Assembly: GCF_001613205.1 (NCBI RefSeq)
Contig: NZ_BDBX01000003.1
Span: 372,001-436,000 of the forward strand
Length of the DNA: 64,000 nt
Source: Nocardia sienata NBRC 100364
Lineage (GTDB): Bacteria; Actinomycetota; Actinomycetes; Mycobacteriales; Mycobacteriaceae
Direction: 5' to 3'
Part shown: piece by piece, positions 63,670 to 64,000 of the stretch
How the letters are laid out: each line of letters begins with the position of its first letter
Numbering within the stretch: the stretch's first letter is position 1
The notes under the pieces: generated by a model
Databases searched by the model: none
What the model was told of the DNA's origin: nothing
The model's input: only the letters and a program-made list of their open reading frames with translations
Translations under genes and position numbers: made by a program

Positions 63670-63957
63670 TCACGCGGCTCCTGGTGTGCCCGGACGGGCG
63701 CGCGAGGCGGCCGCGGCGACCGGACGTGGCAGCCGATGTACCCGCATGGCGTCGGCCACCGTGCCGTCCTGTTCGGCGGCCGCGTCGTCGGTTATCCGGT
63801 ACAGACCGGGTGGCCGGCCGCCGGCACGGAGCCGGTCCAGTAGGTCATGGGTGCGTCCCGCCAGTTCCGGGATCTCCGCGGTGGTGCCTGCGGCGACCGT
63901 CGCCGTGGGTCGCACCTCCGCGGCCTCGGCCACCAACTGCAACACCTCTGTGCTCAT
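63670..63957 (-). CDS. Small hypothetical protein
   Basis: 95 residues with good codon bias (STEVLQLVAEAAEVRPTA, then GRTHDLLDRLRAGGRPPGLY). Helical N terminus and a flexible Ala/Arg/Pro C terminus. No domain recognised. It ends 41 bp before the esterase start on the same strand and may be co-transcribed. The region beyond 63957 is too short to judge. Confidence 0.45.
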   Translation of the reverse strand: MSTEVLQLVAEAAEVRPTATVAAGTTAEIPELAGRTHDLLDRLRAGGRPPGLYRITDDAAAEQDGTVADAMRVHRLPRPVAAAASRARPGTPGAA

Positions 63958-64000
63958 CAGGCCCGCCGCGGTGCGGCCACTCGGACCGGATCGGTACGTG

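Overview
The window is high-GC DNA with GTG/ATG starts, strong third-position G/C bias, a mycobacterial-type furA-katG pair, a ChoD-type cholesterol oxidase, an antigen-85-like esterase and a very large nonribosomal peptide synthetase (NRPS). Together these point to a mycolic-acid actinomycete, most likely Nocardia. The genus is inferred from gene content; no rRNA or tRNA gene was seen.

Layout. (1) 1-14646, minus strand: one uninterrupted NRPS reading frame with modules C-A-T-E, C-A-T, C-A-T, C-A-T and a further C domain cut by the window edge. (2) 15592-16234: a small overlapping toxin/antitoxin-like pair with a 17-bp operator-like palindrome. (3) 16481-19245: furA-katG oxidative stress operon with operator and terminator. 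(4) 19285-24356: a block framed by decayed Tn3-family transposase pieces, holding a tetR / KstD-like flavoprotein / NmrA-like operon whose second gene has its ribosome site buried in a 44-bp perfect palindrome. (5) 24776-33720: housekeeping and accessory genes (amidase, two-operator SDR promoter, SCO6745-like, OsmC, SRPBCC, CGNR regulator facing a VOC gene across a palindrome, HdeD-like and TerC membrane proteins, maltokinase-cap-like protein). (6) 33739-37146: a coiled-coil protein diverging from a tyrosine recombinase, with a perfect 15-bp inverted repeat around a 7-bp spacer between them, then a Gln/Ala-rich coiled-coil protein. (7) 37683-44847: an SDR, a twice-deleted hydrolase relic, and a second SDR split by a 5.2-kb Tn3-family element that carries its own tyrosine recombinase, a predicted resolution site, a methyltransferase and a decayed transposase. 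(8) 44877-63957: a large LuxR-type ATPase regulator, VOC and DUF1801 proteins, HxlR/NmrA pair, Tat-exported GH1 glucosidase, AI-2E-type permease, tetR/choD, thioesterase/tetR, a GMC dehydrogenase and two secreted lipases/esterases.

How they fit together. Steroid and lipid chemistry recurs (KstD-like flavoprotein, ChoD, GMC dehydrogenase, acyl-CoA thioesterase, exported lipase and mycolyltransferase-like esterase), each under local TetR-type control where a regulator is visible. The 19-24 kb and 39-44 kb regions share one Tn3 family, recognised by nearly identical 39-40-bp terminal repeats at 23496-23534 and 39096-39135. The two tyrosine recombinases have candidate crossover sites of the same design (GATAA, 7 bp, TTATC). 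I regard that recombination apparatus as the most interesting part of the window.
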